Source: Aegilops tauschii subsp. strangulata (lineage: Eukaryota; Streptophyta; Magnoliopsida; Poales; Poaceae). From it: a stretch of 64,000 nt of DNA. The position numbers and the translations under genes are program-made. Below the pieces are notes generated by a model, which was not told the origin of the DNA, did no database searches, and saw only the letters and a program-made list of their open reading frames with translations. The DNA lies in NCBI RefSeq assembly GCF_002575655.3, contig NC_053040.3, positions 358,916,267-358,980,266 on the forward strand, read 5' to 3'. Positions 46,794 to 57,282 of the stretch are shown piece by piece (position 1 is the first letter of the stretch; each line of letters starts with the position of its first letter).

Positions 46794-47325
46794 ACTACCT
46801 GTAGTACAGAAGTACTCCAACTGAGGATTGATGCCCGGGACAAAATGTGTCACAGCCGCTGGATGAAAATTTGATGGTGCGGGGCGTGTGGTGTCATGGG
46901 TTCGTGCGGCGTCGTGGGAATCGCGTGTGGCTGTGGTAGAAACTTGATGCTCGCCCCATTTAAGGTGGCCCACATGTCATGCACACAAAGGCAGAGGGGC
47001 GGTGCGGCCGAGAGGGGTGAGGTGCACGTCGGGGGACGTGGTGCCGTGGGTTGGAGTGGCGTCGTGGGAATCGCGAGTGGCAGTGGATGAAACGTGATGG
47101 TTGCTGTAGTTGAACATCCACGGGCAAGCTGTCATGTCTACGGACACATGCATTGCATACCGATCACTGTAAGGAGTAGTAGAGAAAGCTAGGCGGATAA
47201 ATAGTTCCTTATAGTCAAGCGGACCCACGCTACTACTTGTTCCAAAGACATGCACACCATCGAAATAGTCCATCTATATCAATATACATAGAGAGGGAAT
47301 ATTTTTTTACAAGAGAGGAAATAGT
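46794..47325. other. Intergenic sequence with a short diverged duplication
   Basis: Two related segments share GGCGTCGTGGGAATCGCG and GTGGTNNCNTGGGTT (about 46880-46950 and 47030-47100). No gene is seen. It forms the 3' flank of the exonuclease gene. Confidence 0.45.
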
Positions 47326-48030
47326 TCATCCATCCATAATGCCCTGCTGCTGGTGCAGCATCTTCTTCTTCTTGTTGTTGTTCTCATTTTCTGTGGGAGA
47401 CGGCTTCACAACAAGCTCTCTGGACCTTGCAGCTATCTCGAAACTCACACGGGCATCGAGGGCAGCATATTTTATCCGCTCGTACGTCAAGGGATAATTC
47501 TCCCATCCAGACGACCTTAATGCCAGCGTCTCGTCACCCTTTTGAAGATTTGTTCCTAGCACAAAATTTGCTACGTCGAATTGGGATGGTGTCGGTTTAT
47601 CACAATCTTCTACAGGAATTTTTATTCTGGTTTGTAGGTCAGCGATGCTTTTCAAATCAAGGTTGTACGGCTCCAACTTCTGTTTGTCCCCTGCGATGGC
47701 TGCCCCACAGAAGTATATGTCCTCCTGAGACAAGAAATTGTGAAGCTCACCTGGTATGGTGGGCGTGTGCATGATGTGGTACACCAAAACATCATCTTCG
47801 AGGCACAGCTGAAGGACAACAGCGCATTGGATCTTCCTAGTGGCATGCCCCGTGTACTCTGCGTCGAGACCGCTGACATTCATCTCCACCTTTTGGAGGG
47901 AGTTGGATAGATTGTTGATCCACTTCCGAACAACCCTTGGGTGGTCGGTGACTGTGGCAACTATGCTCAACGAGCCTTCGACGAGGACATGTTGGACGCT
48001 AAAAACCTGCATCTCGATCTCTTTCGCCAT
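47326..48030 (-). CDS. Werner-type 3'-5' exonuclease domain protein, 234 aa, intact
   Basis: This single-exon gene encodes a DnaQ-like (DEDDy) exonuclease domain of the Werner/RNase D type, expected to remove nucleotides from 3' ends of DNA or RNA. Visible motifs: Exo I GLDAEY with D56 and E58; Exo II around GAAIAGD with D115; Exo III YAALD with Y188 and D192, so all five catalytic residues are present. The family in grasses is usually a 200-230-residue protein without a helicase, which fits. The tail (about 211-234) is Asn/Lys/Gln-rich and may hold a nuclear signal. A minus-strand TATAAATA at 48104-48112 lies about 75 bp before the ATG. It is divergent from the F-box gene and lies inside the large CACTA, so it is probably captured. 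The substrate is unknown. Confidence 0.85.
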   Translation of the reverse strand: MAKEIEMQVFSVQHVLVEGSLSIVATVTDHPRVVRKWINNLSNSLQKVEMNVSGLDAEYTGHATRKIQCAVVLQLCLEDDVLVYHIMHTPTIPGELHNFLSQEDIYFCGAAIAGDKQKLEPYNLDLKSIADLQTRIKIPVEDCDKPTPSQFDVANFVLGTNLQKGDETLALRSSGWENYPLTYERIKYAALDARVSFEIAARSRELVVKPSPTENENNNKKKKMLHQQQGIMDG

Positions 48031-49115
48031 TTGGAACTGCTGGACTGGAGGGCTATGGTTTGGAGAATTAGGATTAGATGGCTAGTCTAACTAAAGAAGA
48101 TGATTATTTATAGGGGCTTCGGAATTACTCCAGGAGGATGTGAAGAGGTTAAAACAATGTGAATGCAGTGTGGTTTGGATGCAAATGAAGACCGAGGAGT
48201 AGTGAAAAAGCCGAGGAAAATCGGTTCCCGATGGAGAAGTAAATGGGAGAAGTTATGCGCATGCATGAGGAGAGGTGCGGTGGTTTGACTGCTGCATGCA
48301 ATGGATTGGACGGGCTCTTCGGTTGCCTTTTCTCTCTCCCACGCGCACAGAGTGGCCCACTTGCATGCTGCAGTTTATTGGCTGGAGTCTGGCTGCAGCT
48401 GCTCATGCATACGCTAATTAATGCTGTGAATGCGGGGCATGGAGGGAAATGTGCGTATGCAAAAGGGTATATACGCAGACTAATTAGAGAAATACTGAAA
48501 AAAGTTATGCACAGACAAAAGAGGACCGGAGGGATTACTACTCATGTTCCTTCTACGGTTAAGGAATATGTGGTTATCCTCAAAAAAGAAAAGTCCTTCG
48601 CGCTTCCGCATGCACGAGAATTTGGTTCTGCCCGCAATATGGATGATAGCTGGAGGATGAAGTGAACCCAGAGGCATGCTAGCACGAGAGTGTACTCATG
48701 TTCCTACTACTCCTACTAGTAGTAGTAGTACAACTGTGGTACACTTGATGGTCAAAATACTATTATTCATCCGGTCCTCATAGTGAAGTGACAAGACCCT
48801 GCGCCCGAGGTGACACCAGTCCAGGTAGCGTGTCCGGGTTACCAAAGTCAGCCTCACCTTGTGCACTGTGCAGTCACTGTCACCGCCGCTGTATAGCATG
48901 CCTCGCCTCGTTTCCCTCTCCCTAGCACCACTCCATCTCCATATCCATCTCGCTGGAGATCCTGAGGTCACTCTTCATTGTCTCACTGTGCCCCCTCATA
49001 CCCTCGCCTCGCTCGCCTCCTCGAGTACCACTATTCCCTCGCTAGCCGCTCCAGCACCGACAGCCTTCTCCCCCGTAAATCAAGCCCCCCAAAACCCCAC
49101 CTTCCAAACTCCACC
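48031..49115. other. Divergent intergenic region between exonuclease and F-box genes
   Basis: About 1.1 kb between two start codons facing away from each other. It has the exonuclease TATA box at 48104-48112 and an AGT-repeat (TAGTAGTAGTAGTAC, about 48717-48731). No coding sequence is recognised. Confidence 0.5.
48104..48112 (-). promoter_or_regulatory. TATA box of the exonuclease gene
   Basis: The minus strand reads CCCTATAAATAATC, 74-82 bp upstream of the start codon at 48030, a normal distance for a plant gene with a short leader. Confidence 0.6.
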
Positions 49116-51234
49116 ATGGCCGAACGCGAACCGCGCAAGATCCATATGAGCCGCGATTGGAGCAATCTCCCCAGTGATGTCCTCGACCTCTGTTGTTCGT
49201 GTATGGATATGTTGAGCGCCCTGCGGCTGGCTGCATGCTCGAGGGGCATGCACACGGCCATCATCGAAGCGAGGCCAAAGCTTTTCAAGACACTCTGCTT
49301 GCTGCTATCTAGTCTTGCGAGATTGGCTCACCATGATACGGAGGCGTACATGATGCCCCTCGACTTCAATCCGATCTCCATTAGCCAAAACTTCTTTGCA
49401 GGTATGTAGTGGGTCGTCGTACATCATTTCCCTCGACTTCGATCCGATCACCATCGCCCGAAACTTCTTGGCAAGTATGTACTGGGTCGGCATGAACTCC
49501 CACTGGATGGCTGCCTTCAGAGAAGACGGTAAAAAGTTGGTGCTCGTGAACTTCCAGACCTCCCATGAGATTATCCTTCCTCCATTGGATTATATAGAGT
49601 TTTACCATCGCGGTCCTAGTCATCTAGATTACCATGTTAGTTGGACGGACCTTGTTTTGCAGAAGATTGTAATCCGGCAAGTGCCCACACGACATGCGAA
49701 TTACGCAGACTTCAAGCTAATTGCCTTGTTCGGCCGCGGACTCGCCTATCTTTACGCCGGTGCCTTCCTTAGCTGGAGACAACTCAGCTCGCAGTGGATC
49801 ATCGTCGAATCTGATACACACTTCTGTGATGCTATTGAACACAATGGCATCATCTACGTGATCGACAAAGCAGATGGCACCACGTATTACTGGGACGGCG
49901 CGTGTAAGTTGTTTCCGCCTCATATTAATGATGACGCCATGACACTGTTTGAACTTTTTGTGATGATTGGCATATCCCTGTTTGAGCAGAATTTGAGTAG
50001 AACTATGGCAATGTATTAGAGACGCCGAAAATCAGCTATATTTGGAATGAGTTAATTCATGCGATTGTGATCATGTCATTACAGCCAATTTGTACCCCTG
50101 AATAATCAAACGGTTAGGAATATATGGATATTCTCCCTATTTTACAGTAATCTGTATACTACTACTAAATATGAGTGTGTATCAATGGCCATGTTAGTTT
50201 CCTCATTTTCATGATGTAGAAACATGCACCACACTGTTGGTTTCATCTAACCATACATTAGGGAAGTAAATGTGCATATGGAGAACTCTATATTTGGAAG
50301 TAGTGAAATCCTGTAATGCTTACCATGTGTACATACCTATATTCGCCCTTCAGCAATCAATGGCTAGAATAATATCCTCACAAAAATTTTTCCCATAGAA
50401 CACGAGTATATAACAATGCATGCTCTGTTAGTTACCTTGAAGAATTTGTTTGTGAGGACAGAACATGAGTCAATAACATGCATGACATGGTAGTTTCCTG
50501 TGAAGAATCGATTGCGAGATAACATGAGTATAAACATGCATGGCACTTCTATATTTTCGAACCCAGTATACATTTCCCTGTATTTTCCTCCCAGTTCCAA
50601 CAGGGACATATCAATGCTGTTTCTTGCATTATCCTACTCATACTCTGAACAATGCTGATCTTACATTAACAATGCCTGTCCTTTTTGATATGATGCAGTG
50701 TCCCTACAGTTACTGCCCTTTGTAATCACACCACCTTTGCCAAAAACATGGAAGCACAACTGGTTCCACGCTCGATCAGACGACGGCAAAAGACTGATGA
50801 TCATTCGGACACATGAGCCAGAAAAGCTATATTGCAAAAACCCCACTGTATACAAGCACCGTGAAATACGTGAGTATCCGGACAGTGGCTGTTACGTCTA
50901 TGAGCAGGATACCAGCTTGTTGGGGCCTTCAGGATTTTTTAGTTGGAGGCGGGTAAACAGCCTTGGTTCACACTCTCTGTTTCTCGGACTCAATTATCCG
51001 ATTAACCAGGAGATCACCGTTGGCAAGGACCTTGATGGCAGAGAGACTCTGTTTGCTATGGAAAACTGTGTCTACACGGCGAGCCCTAGGAGTTCGGGAG
51101 CAAACTCCCCTGATTGTCAACGATACAGCCTGCAGCCAAAAGAAGGTGAGAATGACAAAGGCATCCAGATTAACTTTGATCCTTGGATGTCTCAATTACG
51201 ACAGGCAGTGATGTGGTTCAAGCCTTCAGGTTGA
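49116..51234 (+). pseudogene. F-box/DUF295 gene, probably disrupted by a 73-bp duplication
   Basis: Grass F-box proteins with a DUF295/KIB-type beta-propeller usually act as substrate adaptors of SCF ubiquitin ligases. The start is ATG 49116 in a good context (CCACCATGG). The first exon has an F-box near residues 14-50 (DWSNLPSDVLDLCCSC). The DUF295 part runs from about 49424 (YIISLDFDPITIARNF, WMAAFREDGKK) to a donor GTAAGT at 49904; exon 3 is 50699-51234 with YPINQEITVG and ETLFAMENCVYTA typical of the C-terminus, and the splice phase fits. Between the F-box and DUF295 parts a 73-bp tandem duplication (49346-49491) puts a TAG and a frame change into exon 1. Splicing between the GTATGT and AG inside the repeat would not restore frame. 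Otherwise the gene looks well preserved. Confidence 0.75.
49346..49491 (+). repeat. 73-bp tandem duplication inside the F-box gene
   Basis: Units 49346-49418 and 49419-49491 match at about 60 of 73 positions. Each in its own frame encodes the same motif (LDFNPISISQNFFAGM and LDFDPITIARNFLASM). Since 73 is not a multiple of three, the downstream frame is displaced by one base. Confidence 0.85.
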
Positions 51235-52043
51235 TAGGTAATTGGGCTGTTGCGTCGAAAGGGTGGAGTACTAGTGTCTCCGGATCATTGGTCGCTGAAG
51301 CGGGGCTGCAAATTATGATGGTGTTGGATCATCTCTTCGAATGACTTTGTTGTATTTGCTGCTTGTTCTGGATGGGTAGTTCTTTCTTTTGTTATGCATA
51401 GTCCTTGTCATTTGGTCATCCTCATCTATGTCACTCTTACTATGTAATAGTTGGCTCTGTTTAGAATGTCATTCTTGTCTGGATCACGAGAGTCTGAGCG
51501 CTGCAGATGGGTGCGTTTTGGTGGTGTAGCAAGACTTCTTATGAACTATCATGTCTTGCTGTTTATGTCAGTAGTAGTCACTAGTCAGTGTTTGAATGTT
51601 GTATATATCGTTGTTTCGAACTGTTTATTGTCTCGAACTACTGGTGGGCTAAATGAAGGCATCACCATTCTCCAGTGTTCAGAGTGTATCTCCTTTTTCA
51701 GGTTATATAATTTGAGCTCAGTGTCTTTTCGATGTTGTACACTTTTTTGGGCCAGTGAGGTGTCATTGAATATGGGCCGAGTAGTAACGCAATGCCAAAC
51801 AGGTCAATTATGACTCTCGGGCCGAGCTCTCCAAAAAAGAAAGAATAAGGACTCTTAAGCTGACATGTGGACGCCACCGGTGTTTTCGTGCGCTTGCGCG
51901 CCGAGAGCATATTGGCGCGTGTTTGAAATTCAAGCTACCTTTTCATCCCCAATCTCTTGCCCTCCCCCACCTCTGGAATCTCGATTCCTACTGCGGTTCC
52001 CCCAAATCCCCCTCCTGTACTCCCTGTACTCAAGCTCACTATC
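51235..52043. other. 3' flank of the F-box gene and upstream region of the DUF4283-like gene
   Basis: No gene is recognised. Plus-strand open frames (for example 51451-51813) lack any family pattern. The 3' end of the F-box transcript and the promoter of the next gene should lie here. Confidence 0.4.
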
Positions 52044-52912
52044 ATGTCGCCGGTCAACGCGGATCTCCGAGACGGAGATCTTGAGGTCCATCCTGCCATC
52101 GGTCGCTGCGTGTTGTCGCTCAACAGTGGCATGTCGGCGCTTGACGACCAGTTTGCCGGCAAAGTGCTGATGGTAACCATCAACGGCGACAGGCCTCCCG
52201 TCCCGCCGGACGACCTTGTCAAAGCTCTTGGCATTGCGCACGGCATCCAAATAAGTGACTTGCTCATCGAAGTCTGTCTGCCACCGGCTGATTTCTTCGT
52301 CAGGTTCCGAACAACTTTCGACTGGAGTTGTGTGTTTGAATCTTCCCGGCGTTTGTTCTGCGATGGCGCGCTGGTGAGCTTTGATCGGTGGCACCCAGGA
52401 TGGGGGTCGGTGCCCTCTGAGCTTGAGTTTTTAACAAAGCATACCTTCCACGGCATGCCTCGACGTGCTTGGTACGGCGAGTCCATGAATGAGCTTATCA
52501 ACGACCTTGGAGGTGAGCTCGTAAGTATGTTTGTTCCTCCAGACAACTGGGCTCTGACGGTTATGGCATGGATGAAGAAGCGTCCACCATGCCGAAGGTG
52601 ATTGGTGTTGAGATACCGGTGCAGGAACCGGGGTTGTACTATTCATCGCCATCAAGTCCGCCGCGGACCACGTTAGGGATGTACCTGTATCGAGTGTTCG
52701 TGCATGTCGAAGAAGTGGTCAATCCATCAATTGAAGTCCTGCCGCCGCCGCTGGTGCCAGGGTCCGTCGACGACGTCCATTACAGGAGTCAACATCAGAC
52801 TTTCCCCGTGTTGCTCAGAATGATGGATGGCACAGGGCCTACTACATCACGCGGCAGAGGCCACTGCTTCTTTGGGACAAGAGGCAGGGCTGGCTGCCTG
52901 GATGTGCTCTAG
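52044..52912 (+). pseudogene. DUF4283-like gene with a 1-base frameshift
   Basis: The likely start is ATG 52044 (MSPVNADLRDGDLEVHPAIG). The first 178 codons are open (FFVRFRTTFDWSCVFESSRR, ALVSFDRWHPGWGSVPSELE). At about 52577 the copy at 56895 has one more C (AAGCCGTCC against AAGCGTCC here), so this copy lost a base and stops soon after. The following frame (from about 52580, PKVIGVEIPVQEPGLYYSS ... to TAG 52912) is the original C-terminal part. The family resembles grass DUF4283 proteins, whose function is unknown. The assignment is from pattern memory. Confidence 0.6.
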
Positions 52913-53340
52913 TTTGAGGTAACAACTGAATCTTGTCAGATACTAGTTAAATCCGAGCTATGGGTGTGAAGCATTGATGTGCCAGTACATTTGATTGTGA
53001 CCTATTCTAATTTTGTACCTGAACTTTTTTTAGAAAGGGATGTACGTCAACTTAATGTGCTAGCACAACTTATTGTGTTGTCTGTCTGTTTTCACGTTCA
53101 AGATATTTCCCTGTCATTGATAAAGACGATGAACCGTTATGTACGAGTTCGTTGGTTTCAACATAGTCCTACCCGTGGCGATCCACTGCTTCCATCCTGA
53201 TTGTGCCGCCTGCGTGAAATTTTTGTATGCAAGTTCAGTGTGCTATGATGTTCTATATGATTGTGTTAACTATATAAGTTTTTACTGAGCATCAGCAATG
53301 CATATGGCTGAAAGATGTATTTACGAGCATCGACTGATGG

Positions 53341-53370
53341 GTCTCTCTCTCTCTCACACACACACGCACA
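53341..53370. repeat. (CT)n(CA)n microsatellite, unit C
   Basis: CTCTCTCTCTCTCACACACACACG; the counterpart in unit D (57719-57766) is longer and has a GATA interruption. Confidence 0.85.
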
Positions 53371-55859
53371 AGTGGGACCCGCTGAATTATTTCTTTGCTC
53401 GTGACAGCTTTTAATTAGGTTCCACTCTAATCTAACTTTTTTCTTAAGTTATAAATTGAGCTCAGTGACTTCAAAAAGTTGTATAGAAGCCTTGTTTGGG
53501 ACTTTTCGGCGTCGCTGAATGTGGGCTGAGTAGCCACCTTACGTTGTACTGTACTACACAGGCCTTTTTTTCAACATCAGCAATGCAACTGGGCCGATAG
53601 TTGTACACAATATCCAGGTCAACTTGTTATTGTCCGCCCCGCTGGGCTGCATACTTTCCTAGGAGGTATGCATTAGGCTTAACAAGAAAATGGAGTTTAA
53701 GAAATAATAAATGGGATGTAATTATAATAACTGGGCAGTAACTATAAAAAAATGCACCAAACGCGTAATTAGTTTAAAAAATATATTAATTTTTGGAATT
53801 TGAAAAGTTTAATTTCATTACTTGTTGCGCACGCAATATTTCGTTGGATTTTAACGTAATACAACTTTATTTTGAAATTATATTTAATCTGACTAGAAAT
53901 TTCGGATAAAAATATTTCGGATCCCATAAAAATGTGGGATTTTTTTGAATTCTGTTTTGAGCGGTTGGTTGAAATTATTAATCGTTGTCCTAGCTAGAAA
54001 ATGGGTTGTACTTTTAAAAAACTGTAAATGGGCTGTAGTAAATTCCATTAGAATTAAAAAATGGGCTGTACATTCTTACAAATCACAAATGGGCTATATG
54101 TTCTCTGCCACACACTTGTGGGCCTTCTAAGTTGACGCGTATGCAAGGCTGTGATGCCGCGGAGGCCTCACTGCCCCCTACTACTCCCACCGTTGGCCAG
54201 GCCATCCCTCTACTCACCCACACCCCCTGTTATTCCGCGGCGACGGCAGCCTCACACCGCAGCCGAACCAGTGAACCCTTGTACTCCTCTCCGCGCGGGC
54301 TTCCACTCCCGCGTCTTCCCCGGCTCCGCGTCGTCCCCTTCCTAGGCCTCGCCGTCGTCCACTGCCCTCGTGCTCTCGGTGTGGCGTGGTCAACATGGTC
54401 AAGGAACGGCTTCCATCGGACGTGGACTGTACATGGAGAGGCTGACAGCTAGGTCCACAACGGCAGCAAGGAAGTGCCTCCTTATTACGTGGAAAATAAT
54501 GATTCCTCCACCTGACAGCAGGGACCCACCGGACGGGCCACCGTATTTCACGAAAAAAACATTTCCCCCTGACTGCTGGGACCCACCGGAGGGGCCACCG
54601 TATTGCGTGAAAAAAACATTCCCCCCGCTATCAGCTCGGACCCACCGGAAGTGCCTCCTTATTACGCACAAAAAAAATGAATACTCCCCCTACTGGTTGG
54701 GACCCAACTTGGTGGGAGGCTGACTTGTGGGCCTACTAAGTTGACGGGGACAGAGTGCTTTGTCAACTTAGTCAATATGAACGATTCTAGCTCCAGTGAC
54801 CGTACAATGTCCATCCAACGGCCGTAGTGCTTCTTCAACCTCTGTTCTTGTTGCTCCAGCCGCCCAAAGCACCACCGGTCGTGCCGCATGCTCCTGCCTC
54901 CCGTGGCCGGCTGTACTGCCGCGGAGGCCTCACCGCCCCCTACTATTCCCACCGCTGGCCAGCCCATCCCTCTACTCACCCACACCCCCTGTTATTCTGC
55001 AGCGACGTCAGCTTCACACCGCAACGAACTAGTGAACCCTCGTACTCCTCTATGCGTGGGCGTCCACTGCCGCGTCTTCCCCGGCCCCGCGTCGTCCCCT
55101 TCCAAGGCCTCTCCATCATCCACCGCCCTGGTGCTCGCGGCCCGGCGTGGTCAACGTGGTCAAGGAGCGGCTTCCATCGGACATGGACTGTACGTGGAGA
55201 GGCTGGCAGCTGGGTCCACGGCCACAGCAAGGAAGTGCCTCCTTATTACGCACAAAATAATTATTCCTGCACCTGACAGCGGGGACCCAACGGATGGGCC
55301 ACCGTATTTCATGAAAAAAACGTTTCCCCCTGACTGCTGGGACCCACCAGCTACATATTCGCACGCAAGGAAGTGCGTCCGAAAAAAAATTGATTCGCCC
55401 CCCTACTGCTGGGACCCACCAGCTACATCTTCGCACCCAAGGAAGTGCCTGACAGTCGGGACCCACTTGGTCGAAGCATACGTAGCGTTGTCATTCTGGT
55501 CGCGAACGTGTACGTACATATTGGTCGATGTAGAGGCGCGCACGTGTCGTAGCAGAGGCGCACGTAGCATCTACACATACGTACAACGGCCAGGGTGCAA
55601 GAAAGTAAATACGCCCACGTACGTACATATGGGCGGGGTCTCGAACGCCTACTCGCGCGTACGTACGTCCAGGGCTCGTGTACATGGTTGGGTCGGAATG
55701 GAGAAACAACGTCGTCGTCCTGTTCATGGGGAGCCAACCGACTGGGTCGGAACGGAATGCGTCATCGTGTTCATCGGGAGGGCTTGGACGGAACAGCCGA
55801 TGGAAACGAGGCCTGGTGTACCGCACAACGAAGGAAACAGCCTTGTGTTCTACCGGCCA

Positions 55860-56460
55860 CGTTCGAAATGGGATCCTGTTCATCGAGAGGGGTCTAGCGT
55901 ACCACAAAACAGAGGAAACGGACCTCCTACGGTCAAAACGGGGGTCCTGTGGATCGGGAGGGGTGTGGCGTACTGCAAAACAGAGGAAACGGACTTGTGT
56001 TGGAGCGCTATGGTCGAAACGGGGGTCCTGTTCATCAGGAGGGGTGTGGCGTACCGCAAAACGGGACTCCACGGGATACTGTTCATCTCCACCGTCGACC
56101 CCCTCCAGCCTCCACGGGCTACTATTCATCCACCGTCGACCTCCTCCAGCTTCCACCTGCGACTGTTCATCCACGGGCTCCTGTTCATCCAGCCTCCACC
56201 GCGCGCTACTCCACCGGCTACTATTCAACCAGCCCTCTCCACGGGCTCCTATTCAACCACCCCTCCACAGGCTACTGTTCATCCAGCCCTCCACGGGGTC
56301 CTGTTCATCCAGCCCCAACCGGCTCGATCGATCGGGGGTCCTGTTCATCCAGAGGCAACACCACGGGGTCCTGTTCATCCACCCCCACCAGGAACTGTTC
56401 ATCCAACCCCCCCAAGCAGCGCTCACTGTTCATCCAGAGGAAGCATCGATCGACTTCAGT
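55860..56460 (+). repeat. CTGTTCATCC motif cluster, unit C
   Basis: Fourteen or so CTGTTCATCC or CTATTCANCC motifs, all on the plus strand, with irregular spacing of 20-100 bp. They lie in the subterminal zone of the CACTA element, where transposase-accessory binding sites are expected. Confidence 0.75.
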
Positions 56461-56894
56461 TAGCAGCAGTAGCGAAGGAATCGCTCGATCGGGTTCAGTT
56501 AACAGCCATCGATCGATCGCTCGGGTTCAGTAACGCGTAGCCTGCAGTGCAATCGCTCGGGTTCAGTTAGAGCCCAACGCCTCGCTCGGGTTCAGTTAGA
56601 GCCCCACGCCTCGCACCCACGCGCGTGCGTGTACGAGAGAAACGCGCATCGCTCGGCCCCGACCACCCACCGTAACCGGGAACACCCCGATATTTTCCTC
56701 GCCCTTGCTTCTACCACGGTTTTTTCCGTCATGGACGGCCCAAAGAATGTCATGCAGCTGCGTCTCCGGCCCGCCCAGGACGAAAAGCCCATTTTCTGTC
56801 ATGATTTTTTGTCATAGAAGTACGACCCCACCACATCTATGATGATACCAGGTTTGGTCACAATTATCGTCATAGAAGTGTCATAGAAGTGTCG

Positions 56895-57282
56895 TAAGTA
56901 TGTTTGTTCCTCCAGACAGCTGGGCTCTGACGGTTGCATGGATGAAGAAGCCGTCCACCATACCGAAGGTGATTGCTGTTGAGATACCGGTGCAGGAACC
57001 GGGGTTGTACTATTCGTCGCCACCAAGGCCGCCACGGACCACGTTAGGGATGTACCTGTATCGAGTGTTCGTGCATGTCGAAGAAGTGTCAATCCATCAA
57101 TCGAAGTCCTGCCACCGCCGCTGGTGCTAGGGTTCGTCGACGACGTCCATTACAGGAGTCAACGTCAGACTTTCCCCATGTTGCTCGGAACTATGGATGG
57201 CACATGGCCTACTCCATCGCGCGGCGGAGGCCACTGCTTCTTTGGGAGAATAGGCAGGGCTGGCTGCCTGGATGTGCTCTAA
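56895..57282 (+). pseudogene. DUF4283-like gene, duplicated 3' fragment
   Basis: Copy of 52522-52912 without the first 160 codons. It keeps the C lost in the upstream copy (AAGCCGTCC) but has lost a G later (GAAGAAGTGTCAATCC against GAAGAAGTGGTCAATCC), so each copy carries its own disruption. The stop corresponding to TAG 52912 is TAA here. Confidence 0.75.

Larger units (their letters stand above)
52522..56894. repeat. Tandem duplication unit C (4373 bp)
   Basis: It starts at TAAGTATG within the DUF4283-like gene and ends where TAAGTATG recurs at 56895. It holds the 3' half of that gene, its flank, a CTCT/CACA microsatellite (53342-53369), the AT-rich GGGCTGTA-containing stretch and the right subterminal region of the CACTA. 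Relative to unit D it lacks roughly 360 bp after GCAAGGCT (54150). Confidence 0.85.

Noticed and set aside
54888..56540. 550-codon plus-strand open frame
   Set aside because: It runs through GC-rich subterminal repeats; in the duplicated unit D the equivalent frame is broken into short pieces and shows no conserved protein, so composition explains it.
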